From NCBI GenBank assembly GCA_913056455.1, contig CAJXMJ010000001.1, positions 496,001 through 560,000 of the forward strand: DNA of 64,000 nucleotides, in the 5' to 3' direction. The notes under the pieces were generated by a model. It was not told where the DNA came from. It did not search any database and saw only the letters and a program-made list of their open reading frames with translations. This DNA comes from an uncultured Fodinibius sp. (GTDB lineage: Bacteria > Bacteroidota > Rhodothermia > Balneolales > Balneolaceae). This document shows, piece after piece, positions 63,036 to 64,000 of this stretch (position 1 is its first letter; each line of letters begins with the position of its first letter). Both the position numbers and the translations under genes were made by a program.

Positions 63036-64000
63036 ATGTCTAAAATAAGTAGATTTTTCAATAGCAGCTGGGAGGGACTCAAGATTTCTTTAAGCGCTTT
63101 GGGGATTAATAAAACTCGTTCCTTTCTTACAACGCTTTGCATCATCATTGGAATTGTAATGGTTACGCTGATGAATGCGGTGAGTAATGGCATGGATGCC
63201 GAATTTGATAAGAGCATGGCTATGATGGGCCAGAATGTGGTATATGTTGAAAAACACCCATGGAATCGGGGTCCTGATTATGAATGGTGGAAATATCGTA
63301 GCCGCAGAGATATCAAGTTGGATTATGTTGAAGACATCCGAGAATCAAGTCGCTTGGCATCAGCTGTTTCCGCATCAGCATCACGGGGAACTTCGATTAG
63401 GTATAAAGATGTGAGTGCCGATGGTGTTTTTATTGCGGGAGTTACGGATAACTATTTTGAAACAGCTGGTTTAGGTATTGAAACAGGGCGTGCTTTTACT
63501 CCCGAAGAAATTCAACGGGGAGCTAAAGTAACAATCTTGGGGGCAACACTGGCAGAGAACCTTTTTGATCGGCAGAATCCATTAAATGAAGAGGTTCGTA
63601 TCGGTGGACAGCGGTTTCGAGTTATCGGGTTATTGGAAAAGCAGGGGAAATTTCTGGGATTAGCTGATATGGATCGGCGTGCTATAACGCCAATTAAGGC
63701 ATATGGGCAACTTTTTAGTTTGCGAAGTAATATTCAGATCGCCGTGAAATTTCCGAATGAAAAGATATTAGAAGAAGGGGAGTATGAGATTGAGGGCATA
63801 ATGCGTCGTGTACGTGGACTCGAGGCCACTGAAGAAAATGATTTTGAGCTTAATAAACCTCAAGCTTTTGAGGCTCAGCTTTCATCATTCAAAGCCGGAC
63901 TTTATATGGTAGGGGGAGGACTTACGGCACTATCGTTAATCATTGGGGGCATTGGTGTCATGAATATCATGTTTGTTTCGGTACGTGAACGTACCAAAGA
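63036..64000 (+). CDS. ABC transporter permease, MacB-like (3' end missing)
   Basis: The ATG at 63036 opens a frame of 321 codons that runs off the right edge. The first transmembrane helix follows a short basic leader (MSKISRFF...INKTRSFLT), then a large periplasmic domain with [27 protein letters not shown] and the KQGKFLGL segment, as in MacB/FtsX periplasmic domains. A second helix starts near [30 protein letters not shown], the signature of this permease family. It exports lipoproteins, peptides or other substrates with an unseen ATPase. Its partner genes should lie just to the right. Confidence 0.88.
   Translation, partial: [321 protein letters not shown]

Overview
The window is 64 kb of ordinary, densely packed chromosome from a free-living Gram-negative bacterium of the Bacteroidota/Rhodothermota-Balneolota kind, most likely a Balneolaceae-like marine or halophilic organism (inference). 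The base composition leans to AT and Shine-Dalgarno sequences are mostly weak. Lipoprotein signals are numerous, TonB-dependent receptors carry the carboxypeptidase-regulatory N-domain, and HU proteins, a BshB1-type bacillithiol deacetylase, an Aquifex-type aconitase and a KaiC-like ATPase are present. I see no rRNA, tRNA, CRISPR, insertion sequence or prophage genes. Both ends are cut: the left edge holds the first codons of an ABC ATPase on the minus strand, and the right edge holds the first third or so of a MacB-type permease.

Layout. 0-6 kb: a ybbA/tesA-like divergent pair, a PIG-L deacetylase, a SIMPL protein, a threonine dehydratase with an SGNH esterase, and a MutS-family ATPase with membrane segments. 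6-13 kb: envelope lipoproteins (fasciclin, LVIVD-repeat, DUF305, an M3 peptidase). 13-17.6 kb: TonB, a DUF5808 membrane protein, Smr, an ABC-F ATPase and adenosine deaminase with an unusual leader. 17.7-20.3 kb: a pair of secreted amidohydrolases, one of which lacks the metal-binding HxH. 20.5-22.3 kb: an amidoligase/glutamine-amidotransferase operon. 22.3-27 kb: Dabb protein, an HU gene overlapping an HU-membrane-LysM fusion gene, and aconitase. 27-34 kb: a CocE-type hydrolase, MerC plus a ribbon-helix-helix/zinc-ribbon protein, a serine racemase/D-amino-acid oxidase pair and an AsmA-like protein. 34-40.3 kb: a signalling island (LuxR-type regulator with a degenerate receiver, a receiver-like protein, a KaiC-like double ATPase, a 995-residue multi-PAS histidine kinase and a lone PAS protein). 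40.3-45.1 kb: ferredoxin, PepSY protein, amidohydrolase, Ogt, a candidate small RNA and an MFS transporter. 45.3-48.5 kb: an NTF2-like protein, then a B12-binding protein with the CarH-type W-x9-EH motif, translationally coupled to a histidine kinase. 48.6-55.4 kb: a DUF4168 lipoprotein, then a probable metal (zinc?) uptake locus of two TonB receptors, a His-rich lipoprotein and two related small secreted proteins. 55.5-64 kb: a D-aminoacylase-like enzyme, sucD, a second fasciclin lipoprotein, dnaG, an inositol monophosphatase, bshB1 and the truncated permease.

The most unusual elements are: (i) the HU-transmembrane-LysM protein co-encoded with a plain HU, which could tether the nucleoid to the cell wall; (ii) the B12 (possibly light-sensing) protein wired to a histidine kinase without a DNA-binding domain; (iii) the KaiC-like/multi-PAS signalling island; (iv) the amidoligase operon, whose amidotransferase carries a hydrophobic insertion; and (v) two non-coding candidates, an orphan terminator-capped RNA near 43.8 kb and mutually exclusive stems in front of adenosine deaminase. 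All functional statements rest on motif recognition by eye; no database search was run.
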